In this document: positions 1-6,793 of the stretch, piece after piece
How the letters are laid out: every line of letters begins with the position of its first letter
Numbering within the stretch: the first letter of the stretch is position 1
Assembly: GCA_964345695.1 (NCBI GenBank)
Contig: CAYFSC010000116.1
Span: 1 to 9,960, forward strand
Length of the DNA: 9,960 nt
Origin: CAYFSC01 sp964345695
GTDB taxonomy: Bacteria; Bacteroidota; Rhodothermia; Rhodothermales; Salinibacteraceae
Direction of reading: 5' to 3'
Notes under the pieces: model-generated
Databases searched by the model: none
What the model was told of the DNA's origin: nothing
The model's input: only the letters and a program-made list of their open reading frames with translations
Program-made: the position numbers and the translations under genes

Positions 1-81
1 GAGTGCACAGATCAGTGGAATGGTTCTCCGTACGGCCTGTGCGGGCGTGCGAGGTACGAACAGACCCCAAAACGACATCAT
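1..81 (-). CDS. 5' end of an unidentified gene running off the left edge
   Basis: An open frame with no stop runs from an ATG at 79-81 to the first base of the window on the minus strand, giving 27 residues that begin MMSFWGLFVPRTPAQ. A clear Shine-Dalgarno-like GGAGGAG lies at 88-94 with a 6-base spacer, which is unusual here because the other genes lack one; it decides the start. An in-frame GTG at 121-123 would add 14 residues (VELRITVEATEEPR) and cannot be excluded. The gene follows the CYTH-like gene on the same strand after about 70 bases and may be the third member of the ppk1 transcription unit. Too little is visible to name a family, and chance opening of this length is possible. Confidence 0.38.
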   Translation of the reverse strand, partial: MMSFWGLFVPRTPAQAVRRTIPLICAL

Positions 82-87
82 CCGAGG

Positions 88-94
88 CTCCTCC
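88..94 (-). promoter_or_regulatory. Shine-Dalgarno sequence for the left-edge gene
   Basis: GGAGGAG on the minus strand, 6 bases before the ATG at 79-81. It is the best ribosome-binding match seen before any start in this window and is the main argument that the truncated frame at the left edge is a real gene. Confidence 0.4.
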
Positions 95-151
95 GTCGCT
101 TCGACCGTGATTCGGAGCTCCACAACCTGTCCCTTGCAGCACAACCCGCCC

Positions 152-754
152 TCAGTCGTGGGTGAGACCAGCGAGCCATTGCGCGTAGCCGTACGACCGG
201 TCTGCATCGAGGGCCGGCGGCTGGCCCTGAGCAAAAAAATATCGACCCATGGTGGTAAGGGTCCCGGAAAGGGCATGGGGTTCGCCTTCCGCTTCCACGC
301 AGATCGTCCACGCCTTTCTTCCGCGCAACTGCACGACGGTCAGTTCAATGGCGGCATCGGCAGGCGAAGCGGCCTCCTCATCCTCCAGGAGCGTCGCCTG
401 CTCATCGGGGTTCATCGTGAGTTTGAAACGTTCCTTGTGGACCGGATGCCAGAGGTCGGTCGGATCGTTGTCGAGTGCGTCGGTGGGCGTCTTTGTTGGG
501 AAGTTCCATTTCACCCACCGTTCTCTGATCCCTTGGACGCGGTCGCCAAGGTCCATCAGGGCAGGCTCCGCCAGGCGGTGCTTCGTCTGGATCTGGCCCT
601 CGCGCAGCTTCACGTTCATCGCCGGATCGTTCGAAACTAGATACAGGTCCGTACGGGTCGATTCTTCTCCGGCGCCGAGCGCGGTGATCCAATCGACGAC
701 CGAGGCCGGGGGGGCTCCCGGCATGAACCAGCGGATCTCCAGGGTATGCTCCAT
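152..754 (-). CDS. CYTH-like (triphosphate-tunnel fold) protein, downstream of ppk1
   Basis: The 200-aa product is soluble, with no signal peptide or membrane segment. Its pattern of charged beta-strands resembles the CYTH / triphosphate tunnel metalloenzyme superfamily, whose members bind or hydrolyse triphosphates and polyphosphate. Visible elements: a first strand TLEIRW (residues 4-9) where the ExExK signature would sit, with only the second Glu kept and Arg for Lys; NVKLREG (47-53) followed by QTKHR (56-60), like the RxR and K-bearing strands; HKERFKL (106-112); IELTVVQL (136-143); and CVEAEGE (152-158), the usual acidic strand; then SYGYAQWL near the end. The degraded first motif suggests altered or lost catalysis, perhaps polyphosphate binding only. 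It starts 60 bases after the ppk1 stop on the same strand, so co-transcription is likely. The family call is by eye; an uncharacterised family with a similar strand pattern is the alternative. Confidence 0.6.
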   Translation of the reverse strand: MEHTLEIRWFMPGAPPASVVDWITALGAGEESTRTDLYLVSNDPAMNVKLREGQIQTKHRLAEPALMDLGDRVQGIRERWVKWNFPTKTPTDALDNDPTDLWHPVHKERFKLTMNPDEQATLLEDEEAASPADAAIELTVVQLRGRKAWTICVEAEGEPHALSGTLTTMGRYFFAQGQPPALDADRSYGYAQWLAGLTHD

Positions 755-814
755 GGAGTTGCAGGGGACAATGGGCAGATGGAGAGGCGACGTTCCGATC
801 TGGGAACGGTTGGG

Positions 815-3088
815 TCAACGGGTGCGCCGGCGGGCCCGGTGCATCAGTTGCTCTTGCAGGCCGCGGGCGTCGGGTGCGTCAGGGACGCGCTGGACGTAGC
901 GGCCGTCCGGGTGCAGTTCCCAGGCAGATCGAGAGTCGTGGAGCGCTCGATCGAGAATGTCGATAACCCGCGCCTTGAGATCCGGGTTACTGACTCTCAC
1001 GATGGCCTCGACCCGGTCGTTCAGGTTACGGCTCATCCAGTCTGCGCTGCCCATGTAGGCCTCGGGGGCGCCGTCGTTTCCGAAATAATAGATGCGCGTG
1101 TGCTCGAGGAAACGTCCCAGAATCGACAGAACCCGGATGTTCTCGCTGTATCCAGGCAGGCCGGGGCGGAGGCGGCAGTGCCCACGGACGATCAGGTCCA
1201 CGTCCACGCCGTGCTGCGAAGCACGGTACAGGTGCTCGATCATACCCTCGTCGTTGAGCTGATTCATTTTGGCTACGATACGACCGCGGCGACCGGCCTG
1301 CGCATGCTCGATTTCGCGCTGGATGAGGTGCTCAAATCGGGTGCGCATGTTTTGCGGAGCCACCAAGAGTTCGCGATAGTCTTGGTCTGGCGCGTATCCC
1401 GTGAGGTAGTGGAACAGGTTTGTGATGTCGTAGCCGATGTCCTCGTTGCAGGTAAGAAGGCCGAGGTCGGTGTAATGGCTGGCGGTGTGGGAGTTGTAGT
1501 TGCCGGTGCCGATGTGGCAGTAGGTGCGCGGCCCGTCCTCTTCCTGACGGATGACGAGCGTGACCTTCGCGTGGGTCTTGAGACCGACGAGCCCGTAGGC
1601 CACGTGCACGCCGGATTCTTCCAGCATGCGGCCCCACTCGATGTTGTTTTGCTCGTCGAACCGCGCTTTCACCTCCACGAGGACGGCGACCTGTTTGCCG
1701 CGTTCGGCGGCGTCCACAAGGGCGCCGACGACGGGCGAATCGTCGGAAGTCCGGTACAGCGTCTGCTTGATTGCCAGCACCTGCGGATCGTTTGCGGCTT
1801 CCTCGACGAAGCGCTGCACGCTCTCCTGAAACGACTCGTACGGATGGTGCACCAGGATGTCGCTCTCCCGAATGGCGCTGAAGATGTCCGGATAGTCGGC
1901 CGTTTTGCCATGGCGTACGAGCGTCGTCGGGTCGCCCTCTCGGCGGAGGCGAGGGGGGATGACGGGATCCCACGGTTCGTAGTGGTACTCCGGAAGGTCG
2001 AGCTGGGCGAGGTCCATGCAGTCGGCGTGGCCGAGGATGCTCCGCGTCTCGTAGACGTCCTCCTCGCCGATGTTCAGCTCCCCTCGGAGCAACGAGCGGA
2101 CCGCTTCCGGCATGTCGGGGTCGATCTCCAGACGCACCACGGGGGCGAAGCGTCGCTCCCGGAGCTCTTCGGAGATCATCTCGAGGAGGTCGTTGGCCTC
2201 TTCTTCGTCGCGGCGCATGTCGGCGTTGCGCGTGACGCGAAACGTATGCACGCTTCGAACGTCCATGCCGCGAAACAGGTCGTCGAGGTTGTGCGCGATA
2301 ACCTGCTCCAGCGGGACAAAATGGTACGGGTCCGGCAGCGGGACCCAGCGGTCTTGATTGACGGGAACTTTCACGCGGGCAAACTGCTCCGTGTCGCGGC
2401 GCGGGTCGTAAAGCATCACCGCGAGCGAGAGGCTGAGGTTCGACAGGAACGGGAAGGGATGCCCGGGATCGACCGCCAGCGGGGTGAGAACGGGAAATAC
2501 GTTCTCCTGAAAGTAAGCGTCGATGTGGTCCCGCTGATCGCTTGTGAGGACCTCATAATCGAGAATATGAACACCGGCTTTCTCGCGAAGCTGGGGCACA
2601 AGGGTCTCCCCCCAGAACGCGGTGAGGCGCCCGTACAGCCGCTCGACGGCGGTTCGGATGAGGGTGAGTTGCTCCTGCGGGGTGCGCCCGTCGGGCGTGG
2701 AGGCCGTGACCCCAGCCGCCGCCTGTCGCTTCAGGCCACCTACGCGCTTGCGGAAAAACTCGTCGAGGTTGCTCGCGCTGATGGCAGTGAAGAAGACGCG
2801 TTCGAGCAGCGGCGTGCGGTCGTCGAGCGCCTGGTGCAGCACCCGCCAGTTGAAGTCGATCGTGCTCAGCTCGCGGTTGAAGAAGAGCGACGGATGGTCG
2901 AGTGGGGCGTCGTCGGGCACGTCTTGCACCACGACCGACGGCAGAAACGTGGCGCCGGTGCGGTTGGGATCCGCGGCGTCGGCCGGCGCCGCGCCGCCCG
3001 TCTCATCCGGAGGAGAGCCGGTGACTGGTTCCGGAGCGGCGTCGTTGGGCGACGCAGGGGATAAGCGAAGGGAGGCGTTCGGGTCCAT
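815..3088 (-). CDS. ppk1: Polyphosphate kinase 1
   Basis: Catalyses reversible transfer of the ATP gamma-phosphate to inorganic polyphosphate; cytoplasmic or peripheral at the membrane. The 757-aa product shows the PPK1 order: N-terminal domain opening FFNRELSTIDFNWRVLHQA (69-87) with SASNLDEFFRKRV (104-116); a head domain containing HPFPFLSNLSLSLAV (210-224); and two phospholipase-D-like C-terminal domains. The first carries LAIKQTLYRT (438-447), GLKTHAK with His506 (the expected phospho-acceptor) and CHIGTGNYN (524-532); the second has SENIRVLSILGRFLEH with His663 and GSADWMSRNL (680-689). The 157-residue distance between the histidines equals that of E. coli His435 and His592. The start at 3088 is chosen over an in-frame ATG at 3211 because the extra 41 residues look like translated upstream region and would overlap the divergent gene's promoter. 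About 65 residues of Pro/Asp/Ala-rich sequence precede the conserved core. First gene of a probable ppk1-CYTH unit; no clear promoter motif seen. Confidence 0.97.
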   Translation of the reverse strand: MDPNASLRLSPASPNDAAPEPVTGSPPDETGGAAPADAADPNRTGATFLPSVVVQDVPDDAPLDHPSLFFNRELSTIDFNWRVLHQALDDRTPLLERVFFTAISASNLDEFFRKRVGGLKRQAAAGVTASTPDGRTPQEQLTLIRTAVERLYGRLTAFWGETLVPQLREKAGVHILDYEVLTSDQRDHIDAYFQENVFPVLTPLAVDPGHPFPFLSNLSLSLAVMLYDPRRDTEQFARVKVPVNQDRWVPLPDPYHFVPLEQVIAHNLDDLFRGMDVRSVHTFRVTRNADMRRDEEEANDLLEMISEELRERRFAPVVRLEIDPDMPEAVRSLLRGELNIGEEDVYETRSILGHADCMDLAQLDLPEYHYEPWDPVIPPRLRREGDPTTLVRHGKTADYPDIFSAIRESDILVHHPYESFQESVQRFVEEAANDPQVLAIKQTLYRTSDDSPVVGALVDAAERGKQVAVLVEVKARFDEQNNIEWGRMLEESGVHVAYGLVGLKTHAKVTLVIRQEEDGPRTYCHIGTGNYNSHTASHYTDLGLLTCNEDIGYDITNLFHYLTGYAPDQDYRELLVAPQNMRTRFEHLIQREIEHAQAGRRGRIVAKMNQLNDEGMIEHLYRASQHGVDVDLIVRGHCRLRPGLPGYSENIRVLSILGRFLEHTRIYYFGNDGAPEAYMGSADWMSRNLNDRVEAIVRVSNPDLKARVIDILDRALHDSRSAWELHPDGRYVQRVPDAPDARGLQEQLMHRARRRTR

Positions 3089-3239
3089 GGGCGGGATAGA
3101 GCGTGTCGGGGGCGACGGGTATAGGTAGCGAAAACGGACGCCACAGGTTTCCACCTTCTTCCGGCGTTTTGTTATGTTTGTGGATGGCGGCCCGCTGGCG
3201 CCCGTCCGCACGGTTCACCCCACCTGTCCTCCTGATGGA
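3089..3239. promoter_or_regulatory. Divergent intergenic region between ppk1 and the exported peptidase gene
   Basis: About 150 bases separate the chosen starts of two divergent genes, so both promoters should lie here. The plus-strand direction has a good Bacteroidetes-type promoter (listed separately). For the minus-strand ppk1 direction I found no convincing TAnnTTTG or sigma-70 pair; the best weak candidate, TACCTATA, lacks an upstream TTTG. No pho-box-like direct repeat was seen. Confidence 0.6.
3148..3180 (+). promoter_or_regulatory. Bacteroidetes-type promoter (-33 TTTc / -7 TAtgTTTG)
   Basis: TATGTTTG at 3173-3180 is an exact match to the Bacteroidetes -7 consensus TAnnTTTG, and TTTC at 3148-3151 matches three of four bases of the -33 TTTG box with a 21-base spacer, inside the usual range. 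Transcription would begin near 3187, leaving a 5' leader of about 50-70 bases before the translation start at 3240 or 3258. The motif overlaps an in-frame ATG at 3174, so that ATG should not be translated from this promoter. Confidence 0.6.
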
Positions 3240-6176
3240 ATGCTTCCCCTTCCGGCAATGTGGCGGCACGCCCTCGCCGCTTTGGTAATCGCTCTGGTCG
3301 TTGTCGCACCGAGCCACGCGCAGGGTGTCACGCGGCTGAATGCAAACGTGTACCAGGTGGCGTACCGCCCGCCCACGGCGTCCTACCGTATGGTCGAGGG
3401 CACGCACTTCGACCTGATCTACCAGGTGGGGGCCGAGGACGCCGCCGTACGCATCCGCCGCGCGCTTACCGAAAGCCTGGCGGGTACCGACACGCTCGTC
3501 GGCAACACGCCGGGACGGCTTCACATGCCGGTGGTCGTCGACGCCTTTTCCGATCGGTCGAACGGGTTTGTGACGCCGTTCCCGTTTAAGCAGGAGATCG
3601 AGGCCCCCAGCCTCCGGAATGACGCGCTCGTGGCCCGCTCATCATCGTGGCCTGCTCTCGTTGGACCGCACGAGCTCGTTCACGCCATGCACGGCGCCAT
3701 GGATGTGGGCTTTGGGTTCGGGGCGGTCGTGCGCTGGTTTGCCCCCGACGCCGCGCGCGCCACCAACCTGACGGCCCCGCGCGGCCTCGTCGAGGGCATC
3801 GCGGTCTACCGCGAGAGTCAGTTCGAGCCGGGGGCGGGCCGGCTGAACGCGCCCCTGTTCCGCATGAAAATGCGCGCGGCCATGCTGTCGGACGATCCGT
3901 GGTCGCTCACGCAAATGATGGAGCCTCCGCGCTTCACCCAGCCGTTCAACCGCTTCTACATCGGTGGGGCGCACGCCTTCCAGGAGTGGACGGAGGCGGG
4001 CGAAACGACGAGCACGGCGTTTTTCCACAAGGCCACCAAACTGCACAATCAGGTTCCGTTCCTAGGATTTGGCGTTGGGCTCTGGCACGGGCTCGGAACG
4101 CCGCCGTGGAGGCTCGAGGACACGCTGCGCACGCGACTTCGCGACCGGTACGCGGCCGAGCTCGGTCGGCTGCGCCCGTTCACGGAGCGAACGGTGATTG
4201 CCGGCCAGACGGGACACAACTACCGGCGCCCGTACTGGATCGAGGAAAGGACGCTCGTGGCTTACCTGCACGGCTATGACGTGCGCGCCGGCTTCTACCG
4301 CATTGATGCTACGACGGGCACTCGCACTCCGATCCGCGTTCAGTCCATTACCGAGGACTATGCATACACCGTGGCGCCCGACACGTCGGCGCTCTACGTA
4401 TCGCGCTACGTCCCCGACCCGTGGGTGCCCACGCAGGAGGTGGCAGAGGTCGAGCGCGTCAGGCTGGCGTCGGGCATCGCCACGCGTCTCACGAGCGACG
4501 GACGCGCCTTTGCACCGGCTGCGATGGCGAGCGGAACGGTCTGGGCCATTCGGAATGAGGGTTCGTTCACGCAGTGGGCGGTCGTCGAGGCGGGGTCAAC
4601 GCGCGCGGTGACAACCCTGGACCGCACGCGGCTCAAGCACGTGGTACCGTCGCCAGACGGGAGGGAGGCGGCCGTCGTCGTCAATGTCGACGGGCAGCAG
4701 CGGGTGTACCGCGCCACCGACACCGGGGATGGGACACCGCGCCTTACCCCCTGGTTTGGATTCGAGGACGCCCTCGTGTATGACGTGAGCTGGGGGCCGG
4801 ACGGGCGCTACCTGCTTTTTGCCTCTGATCTCACAGGCAGGGCCAACGTCTTTGCGTTCGACACAGAGACGCAAACGGTGACGCAGTGCACGAACGTCCC
4901 GTTCGGGGCCTTGGAACCGGCGCTATCGCCGGATGGGACGATGCTCGCGTTCGTGGAGTACCAGCACGAGCGGCACGAGCTCGTGCGCACGACCTTCCGC
5001 CCGAACGACGCGCCCCGGGTCGACACCGGCCGCGTGCTCGTCGGGGCGGAGAGTGCCCTGCCGCTGCCGGAGGCCGCCCCTGCGCAGCCGGATCCAGCAT
5101 TCGACGACAGCCGTCCGTACCGGGCGTGGCGGCATCTGGCGCCGCGGATGGCGTTCCCGACGCTGCACTACGACACCGACGAAACGGATGTCTCCGACGC
5201 TCCGCGGTTCGAGCGGCTCGGTGTGGGCGCTGGCGTGGGCGTCGCGGGCAATGACCCGCTGCAGCGCTGGATGTACCGCGGCGAAACCTACTGGCAGAAC
5301 GGACGGCTGTGGGGCAATGCCACGATTCGGACGGCGCGCTGGCGGCTCCGCCCCTCACTCACCGTCTTCAATACGCCCGAGACGCTGCCTGCCGTGCTCC
5401 CGGCCGACACAGGGCCGCAGCCGGCGCGGGTGGGATTGGAAGAGCGGGGCGTATCCGTCGGTGTGCGCCTGCCGGTGATGCTCCGGTCCAACGTCGTGCA
5501 AAGCTCCGCGATCGCCTCCCTCGCGGGGCAGTTCCGCCAGACGCGCCTGTTCGGCACGGCGGCCGAAACGCTGGACCGGCAGCGATCCACGCAGGTCACC
5601 GACTGGACGGACCGCTGGACGCTCTTTCCGCGGGCTGCATGGGGCTATCGCTTGCAGCAAAACCCGCGCGACCTGGTGCCCAACCAAGGACTCGTCCTGC
5701 GCTCGTACGCCGAGATCGACGCGTGGACCGACGGCGTGGCAGCAAGCCGGGCGTGGGTCACCGAGGCCGACGTGTACGTGCCGGTTTCGCTGCAGCATCA
5801 CACGGGCCTCCGCCTCGGGGCGGGCGTCGTCACGCAGAACGCGGGCTCCGTCGTCTCGCTCGCCTCCTTCCTGCCACGCGGGTACGAGAACACGTTCCTC
5901 GGGTCCGGCACCTTCGGCCGCCTCGGTGCCGAGATCACGCAGCCGCTCTGGTACGTAGATGACGGCTGGACTCTGGTCCCCGTTTACATGAAAGGGCTCT
6001 ACGCATACGGCTTCGGGCAGACGCTGGCGCCCGTCGACGACCCGTCGGCGACGCTATCGTCCGTAGGTGGAGGCCTCGGCGTTCAGCTCCGCCTGTTCTA
6101 TGTACTTGACGTTGCCCTTGAGGTTGGAATCGCGTACCGGGTGGAGCCCGGCGACGTGGAGGTCATCACCCGGTGA
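3240..6176 (+). CDS. Exported HExxH metallopeptidase with TolB-like propeller and Omp85-like beta-barrel
   Basis: A 978-aa envelope protein. Start 3240 gives a signal peptide with hydrophobic core ALAALVIALVVVA and cleavage after SHA, before QGVTRL; ATG 3258 (MWRHALAA) is equally possible, and ATG 3174 is unlikely because it lies in the promoter. A gluzincin-type zinc site is visible: HELVH (His144, Glu145, His148) and, 37 residues on, GLVEGIAVY with Glu185 as probable third ligand, as in peptidase MA-like enzymes. Residues about 330-600 hold TolB/PD40 propeller repeats: VPSPDGREAAVV (469-480), SWGPDGRYLLFASDLTGRAN (517-536) and LSPDGTMLAFVEY (562-574). From about 660 to the end, alternating strands suggest an outer-membrane barrel; LPRGYENT (Arg880-Tyr882) followed by LGAEITQPLW resembles the conserved Omp85/surface-antigen C-terminal region. 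The active domain would face the periplasm. Substrate is unknown. It is first after its own promoter; the next gene follows after 159 bases. Confidence 0.85.
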   Translation: MLPLPAMWRHALAALVIALVVVAPSHAQGVTRLNANVYQVAYRPPTASYRMVEGTHFDLIYQVGAEDAAVRIRRALTESLAGTDTLVGNTPGRLHMPVVVDAFSDRSNGFVTPFPFKQEIEAPSLRNDALVARSSSWPALVGPHELVHAMHGAMDVGFGFGAVVRWFAPDAARATNLTAPRGLVEGIAVYRESQFEPGAGRLNAPLFRMKMRAAMLSDDPWSLTQMMEPPRFTQPFNRFYIGGAHAFQEWTEAGETTSTAFFHKATKLHNQVPFLGFGVGLWHGLGTPPWRLEDTLRTRLRDRYAAELGRLRPFTERTVIAGQTGHNYRRPYWIEERTLVAYLHGYDVRAGFYRIDATTGTRTPIRVQSITEDYAYTVAPDTSALYVSRYVPDPWVPTQEVAEVERVRLASGIATRLTSDGRAFAPAAMASGTVWAIRNEGSFTQWAVVEAGSTRAVTTLDRTRLKHVVPSPDGREAAVVVNVDGQQRVYRATDTGDGTPRLTPWFGFEDALVYDVSWGPDGRYLLFASDLTGRANVFAFDTETQTVTQCTNVPFGALEPALSPDGTMLAFVEYQHERHELVRTTFRPNDAPRVDTGRVLVGAESALPLPEAAPAQPDPAFDDSRPYRAWRHLAPRMAFPTLHYDTDETDVSDAPRFERLGVGAGVGVAGNDPLQRWMYRGETYWQNGRLWGNATIRTARWRLRPSLTVFNTPETLPAVLPADTGPQPARVGLEERGVSVGVRLPVMLRSNVVQSSAIASLAGQFRQTRLFGTAAETLDRQRSTQVTDWTDRWTLFPRAAWGYRLQQNPRDLVPNQGLVLRSYAEIDAWTDGVAASRAWVTEADVYVPVSLQHHTGLRLGAGVVTQNAGSVVSLASFLPRGYENTFLGSGTFGRLGAEITQPLWYVDDGWTLVPVYMKGLYAYGFGQTLAPVDDPSATLSSVGGGLGVQLRLFYVLDVALEVGIAYRVEPGDVEVITR

Positions 6177-6335
6177 CCGGACCGAGGGGAGAACGCGAAG
6201 GACGCGTAACCTTTCGGAAGAATGGGCACGTGTGGCGCCCCCTGCACTGCGTCGGATCCCCCGCAGGTCGAACCAATCGTGGTCCACATCGTTTACCCCA
6301 AGCATTGACTGCTCATCGACCTCGGGATCTCCAGC
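6177..6335 (+). other. Intergenic leader before the zinc-ribbon gene
   Basis: A 159-base gap with no convincing promoter box, hairpin with U-tract or small gene. A short perfect inverted repeat (CCGGT-G-ACCGG, 6170-6180) covers the upstream stop codon but has no T-run, so it is not called a terminator. The downstream gene may therefore be read through from the peptidase gene or use a promoter I cannot recognise. Confidence 0.4.
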
Positions 6336-6716
6336 ATGGAAAAACTCCGTTGCAAGACGTGTGGTTGCGAGAGCCTGCGCCCAATGCAGGTCGTATTCGA
6401 CGAGGACGATGACGTCGACGACCTGATTGGGGAGGACCAGGAATCTCGATTCTATAGCTGCCAGGTGTGCGGCGACAACTGGCTGACGGTGAAAGAGACC
6501 TCGGCCGGCGGCGATTGTACCATTACGTTTGTCCATCAAATGGGAACGTCGCCCGTGCTCAAGCGCGTGGCGCACATGTCCAACTCGATCGTCGTCAACG
6601 ATGAGAACGTCGACGAGTGGGAGTACTTCTTGGGCGACGAGCCCGTGGAAGAGGACGAGTGGGAGGATCGTCTGTCCGATCGCCGCGATACCCTCAAATC
6701 CACCTGCGTCAACTGA
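6336..6716 (+). CDS. Small acidic protein with a two-CxxC zinc-ribbon pattern
   Basis: A 126-aa cytoplasmic protein of unknown function. The N-terminal half has CKTCGC (Cys6, Cys9, Cys11) and CQVCGDNW (Cys42, Cys45), a CxxC-about 32-CxxC spacing typical of zinc ribbons, where RFYSCQVCGDNW resembles the second knuckle of ribbons that recognise protein or nucleic acid. The intervening stretch is strongly acidic (FDEDDDVDDLIGEDQE, 21-36). The C-terminal half, about 70-126, is also acidic with WEYFLGDEPVEEDEWEDR and has no recognised domain; extra cysteines lie at 61 and 124. No signal peptide. No Shine-Dalgarno before the ATG; the start is set by the MEKLRCKTC beginning and the lack of a better upstream start. 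It follows the peptidase gene on the same strand and ends at a strong terminator 30 bases on. Role could be regulatory, but the sequence does not show which. Confidence 0.85.
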   Translation: MEKLRCKTCGCESLRPMQVVFDEDDDVDDLIGEDQESRFYSCQVCGDNWLTVKETSAGGDCTITFVHQMGTSPVLKRVAHMSNSIVVNDENVDEWEYFLGDEPVEEDEWEDRLSDRRDTLKSTCVN

Positions 6717-6746
6717 CACGGGGCCGCTCTTCTTCGCATCATCTCG

Positions 6747-6778
6747 ACGCGGAGTCTCGAAAGGGACTCCGCGTTTTT
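6747..6778 (+). terminator. Intrinsic terminator with GAAA tetraloop
   Basis: A 12-pair stem starts ACGCGGAGTC at 6747 and closes with GACTCCGCGT ending at 6774, containing one T-G wobble, around a GAAA loop at 6759-6762. A five-T run (6774-6778, its first T being the last stem base) follows. It sits 30 bases after the zinc-ribbon stop codon. The minus-strand side lacks a T-run, so it appears to serve plus-strand transcription; it may still slow read-through from the convergent gene ending at 6794. Confidence 0.9.
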
Positions 6779-6793
6779 CGTTTGGGTCGTTGC

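Noticed and set aside
20..640. A 206-codon plus-strand frame at the left edge
   Set aside because: Mostly antisense to the CYTH-like gene, low-complexity in composition and without a recognisable motif or ribosome-binding site.
746..3064. A 772-codon open frame on the plus strand, opposite ppk1
   Set aside because: It is the exact antisense of a fully conserved PPK1. Its product has no recognisable domain and is explained by the high-GC codon pattern, which leaves the opposite strand free of stops.
6170..6180. Inverted repeat CCGGT-G-ACCGG over the peptidase stop codon
   Set aside because: Only 5 base pairs with a one-base centre and no T-run; too short for a terminator and expected by chance in GC-rich DNA.
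6173..6412. A small plus-strand frame starting GTG at the peptidase stop codon
   Set aside because: It overlaps the start of the zinc-ribbon gene in another frame, is Arg/Pro/Gly-rich as GC-rich out-of-frame translations usually are, and has no Shine-Dalgarno sequence.
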